From Oxalobacteraceae bacterium (GTDB taxonomy: Bacteria > Pseudomonadota > Gammaproteobacteria > Burkholderiales > Burkholderiaceae_D): a stretch of DNA of 64,000 nucleotides. Position 1 is the first letter of the stretch, and each line of letters begins with the position of its first letter. The DNA lies in the NCBI GenBank assembly GCA_013284265.1, contig JABTBR010000004.1, positions 1 to 64,000 on the forward strand, read 5' to 3'. The notes under the pieces are model-generated. The model saw nothing but the letters and a program-made list of their open reading frames with translations. It searched no databases and was not told the DNA's origin. This document shows, in pieces, positions 62,146-64,000 of this stretch. The position numbers and the translations under genes were made by a program.

Positions 62146-63680
62146 AGCGTTTCCTGACGTCCGTCATGGACGTGGCACGTCTGCGTAATGAACACGGTAT
62201 TTCGAATGAGGCGGCACTGGAAATGCATCGCCAGCGGCGCAAGCTGCTCAAGCTGTCGGCCGCCGGCTCGGCGGCGCTGCTGGGCAGCAGTCCCCTGCTG
62301 GCCGCGGCGGGCTCGCTCGACAGCGGCCGCGCGCGCATCGTCGTCGTCGGTGCCGGCCTGGGTGGACTGGCCTGCGCCTACCAGCTGAAAAAAGCCGGCA
62401 TCTGCGCCACCGTGTATGAGGCCTCGGACCGGCTGGGTGGACGCTGCTCGTCCAATACCACCACGTTTCCGGGCCAGGTGGCCGAAAACGGCGGTGAATT
62501 GATCGACACCGGTCACCTGGAACTGCGCCATTTGGCGGCCGAACTGGGCCTGACGCTGGATGACCTGGCGGCCTATGACGAGGAGCTGGGCGGCGAACTG
62601 ACCTTCTGGATCGACGGCGCGCGCTATACCTGGGACGAGCAGCTGGAAGACTTCGCCGGCATCGCCGACCAGATTGATGCCGATAATCGCGCCGCGCCGT
62701 TTCCGCAGACGTATAACCAGCATTCCCAGCGTGGCCTTGAGCTGGACAATATGTCGGTCACCGACTACATCACCGCCTATCTGCCGGGGGGATTGAATTC
62801 GCGCCAGGGCAAGCTGCTCAAGCTGCTGATGGACGCTTCGTCCGGCATCGCCGCCACCCAGACCAGCGCGCTGGACCTGGTGGGCTTCTTTGCGGCCAGG
62901 GGCTCGGATGAGCGCTTCCATATCAGGGGCGGCAACGATCAACTGGTGACAGGCATGGCGGCGACGCTGGAGGCTGGCCAGATCGTCAAAGGCCATGCGC
63001 TGACCCGGCTGGTGAAGAATGCCGACAACAGCTATACGCTGACCTTCAATACCAGCCAGGGCAGTAAGCAGATCAACGCGGACCACGTGGTACTGGCGCT
63101 GCCGTTCTCCATTTTGCAAAGCAGCGTTGACTATAGCCGCGCAGGGTTCGACAGCATGAAGGTCGCGACCATCCAGCACTTCAAGATGGGCATGCACTCG
63201 AAATTCCAGATGCAGTTCAACCGCCGCGTCTGGCGCGAGCAGGGTTATACGGGCTTGAGCGACGGCGATACCGGGTACCAGATCAGCTGGGAAGTCACGC
63301 GCGCCCAGCCTGGCACGGAAGGGATTCTGACTTGCTTCTCGGGGGATCAGGTGGCCGTCGCCATGAACGACAAGCCGTTGGCGTCGAAAGCGAACGACCT
63401 GCTCAATGGGCTGGATCTGACCTTCCCTGGTGTGAAACCGTTGTGGAATGGCCGGGCTTTATTGAATTACTGGCCGGGGAATCAGTGGAGCAAGGGCGCT
63501 TATACGGCGCATCCGGTCGGCAGCTATACCAGCTACTACGGCTATGCGGGCGTGCGGCAGGGGAATTGCCATTTCGCCGGCGAGCACGCCTCGGTGCAGC
63601 ATTCGGGCTTCCTGAACGGGGCGGTTGAGACGGGGCAGAAATGCGCCAAGGCGATTTTGCTGGCGATGCGCCGGCGTTAG
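62127..63680 (+). CDS. FAD-dependent amine oxidase, probably exported by Tat
   Basis: The 517-residue flavoprotein has an N-terminal region with RQRRKLLKLSAAG (Arg37-Arg38) and a hydrophobic stretch to residue 62, resembling a twin-arginine signal after a 30-residue extension. IVVVGAGLGGLACAYQLKKAG follows (GxGxxG at 75-80), then YEASDRLGGR, NGGELIDTGHLELRHLA, and the C-terminal FAGEHASVQHSGFLNGAVETGQ, as in monoamine oxidases. It would oxidise a primary or secondary amine to an aldehyde, ammonia and hydrogen peroxide. Export fits its place beside envelope genes. Substrate unknown. Confidence 0.9.
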   Translation: MAHSPLKRFLTSVMDVARLRNEHGISNEAALEMHRQRRKLLKLSAAGSAALLGSSPLLAAAGSLDSGRARIVVVGAGLGGLACAYQLKKAGICATVYEASDRLGGRCSSNTTTFPGQVAENGGELIDTGHLELRHLAAELGLTLDDLAAYDEELGGELTFWIDGARYTWDEQLEDFAGIADQIDADNRAAPFPQTYNQHSQRGLELDNMSVTDYITAYLPGGLNSRQGKLLKLLMDASSGIAATQTSALDLVGFFAARGSDERFHIRGGNDQLVTGMAATLEAGQIVKGHALTRLVKNADNSYTLTFNTSQGSKQINADHVVLALPFSILQSSVDYSRAGFDSMKVATIQHFKMGMHSKFQMQFNRRVWREQGYTGLSDGDTGYQISWEVTRAQPGTEGILTCFSGDQVAVAMNDKPLASKANDLLNGLDLTFPGVKPLWNGRALLNYWPGNQWSKGAYTAHPVGSYTSYYGYAGVRQGNCHFAGEHASVQHSGFLNGAVETGQKCAKAILLAMRRR

Positions 63681-63721
63681 CGCTTAATACTGAGTTTACT
63701 GTCTGGCCCTGCCGTCGTATT

Positions 63722-63822
63722 AAACCCACGGCGTAACCCTGGGGTCTGACCCTGGGTCCGGAGTGGGGCTGCGCCCCGCCGGTCCCGTTGGGACCGGCCC
63801 CCGGCTCTTTGCCTTGGGTTTT
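63722..63822. repeat. Intergenic palindromic repeat, copy 5 (long form)
   Basis: It has the same orientation and long form as copy 2: AAACCCACGGCGTA, then GGGGTCTGACCC followed by GGGTCCGG. The extra segment has GGGGCTGCGCCCC and GGTCCCGTTGGGACC hairpins, then CTCTTTGCCTTGGGTTTT. It lies 41 bases after the amine oxidase stop and could end the nine-gene transcript. Confidence 0.85.
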
Positions 63823-63888
63823 AACAGCAGTCGCGGCGCGCTGACCGCTCCACAGCGTCGCATCAAATTTTAGAATATTGGATACACC

Positions 63889-64000
63889 ATGCCTGTCAAT
63901 TTTTCATGCTTTACCCCCCTGCGTCCGCAGGTCTATCTGCAAGGCGCGTATGCGGCGCCATTGGCCGAGCTGCACAAGGAGTCGATCAACCCGGCCACGC
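63889..64000 (+). CDS. Start of an unidentified gene, cut by the window end
   Basis: From ATG 63889 the 37 complete codons read MPVNFSCFTPLRPQVYLQGA, then AAPLAELHKESINPAT, open to the window edge. GGATACACC is a weak ribosome-binding context. There is no recognisable family in so few residues. It follows the repeat by 66 bases and may be a separate unit from the amine cluster. Confidence 0.5.
   Translation, partial: MPVNFSCFTPLRPQVYLQGAYAAPLAELHKESINPAT

Overview
The window is high-GC chromosomal DNA from a violacein-forming betaproteobacterium. A complete vioABCDE operon, betaproteobacterial-looking housekeeping genes (gloB/methyltransferase/rnhA/dnaQ, a malate synthase, pbpC with its alpha-2-macroglobulin partner) and the codon style suggest Oxalobacteraceae (Duganella, Massilia or Janthinobacterium type). 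The genus is inferred, not proven. There is no rRNA, prophage or CRISPR array, and only one tRNA.

Layout. 0-6.1 kb: a LysR regulator, malate synthase with a strong terminator, gloB divergent from a SAM methyltransferase, rnhA, dnaQ and tRNA-Val(CAC). 6.2-8 kb: a toxin-antitoxin pair whose toxin carries a nonsense codon, an orphan TadE-like protein and a doubtful small ORF. 8-16.2 kb: a giant alpha-2-macroglobulin and penicillin-binding protein 1C. 16.2-19.6 kb: a CYTH/CHAD protein, two orphan periplasmic solute-binding-type proteins and a gene fragment. 19.8-27.3 kb: a tightly coupled five-gene SWIM/DUF5691/MoxR/DUF5682/VWA operon, then a DUF4153-like membrane protein. 29.3-37.8 kb: the violacein operon vioABCDE on the minus strand, with an MFS transporter as sixth gene, a good sigma70 promoter and a divergent LysR regulator. 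39.1-45.3 kb: a GST, then a less GC-rich redox cassette (pirin, F420-reductase-like, azoreductase, YceI, LysR) bounded by IS21-type remnants and a 26-bp direct repeat. 45.3-49.2 kb: a LysR regulator divergent from an omega-aminotransferase and methylmalonate-semialdehyde dehydrogenase. 49.6-63.7 kb: a nine-gene run with a saccharopine-dehydrogenase-like protein, aldehyde dehydrogenase, DUF1329, DUF1302, RND exporter, YCF48-like propeller, amidase, APC permease and an exported flavin amine oxidase. The last 112 bases begin an unidentified gene.

How the parts work together. VioA, B and E build prodeoxyviolacein from tryptophan, VioD and VioC hydroxylate it, and the co-transcribed MFS protein may export product. 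The nine-gene cluster looks like an envelope module joined to amine/amide breakdown. With the neighbouring aminotransferase and MmsA it could take an amine through an aldehyde and a beta-amino acid to acetyl-CoA; this is inference.

Five copies of a palindromic intergenic repeat punctuate the window, in a short and a long form. The less usual items are the five-gene MoxR/VWA operon, the nine-gene module, the toxin nonsense mutation with its symmetric operator, and the IS21-bounded island.
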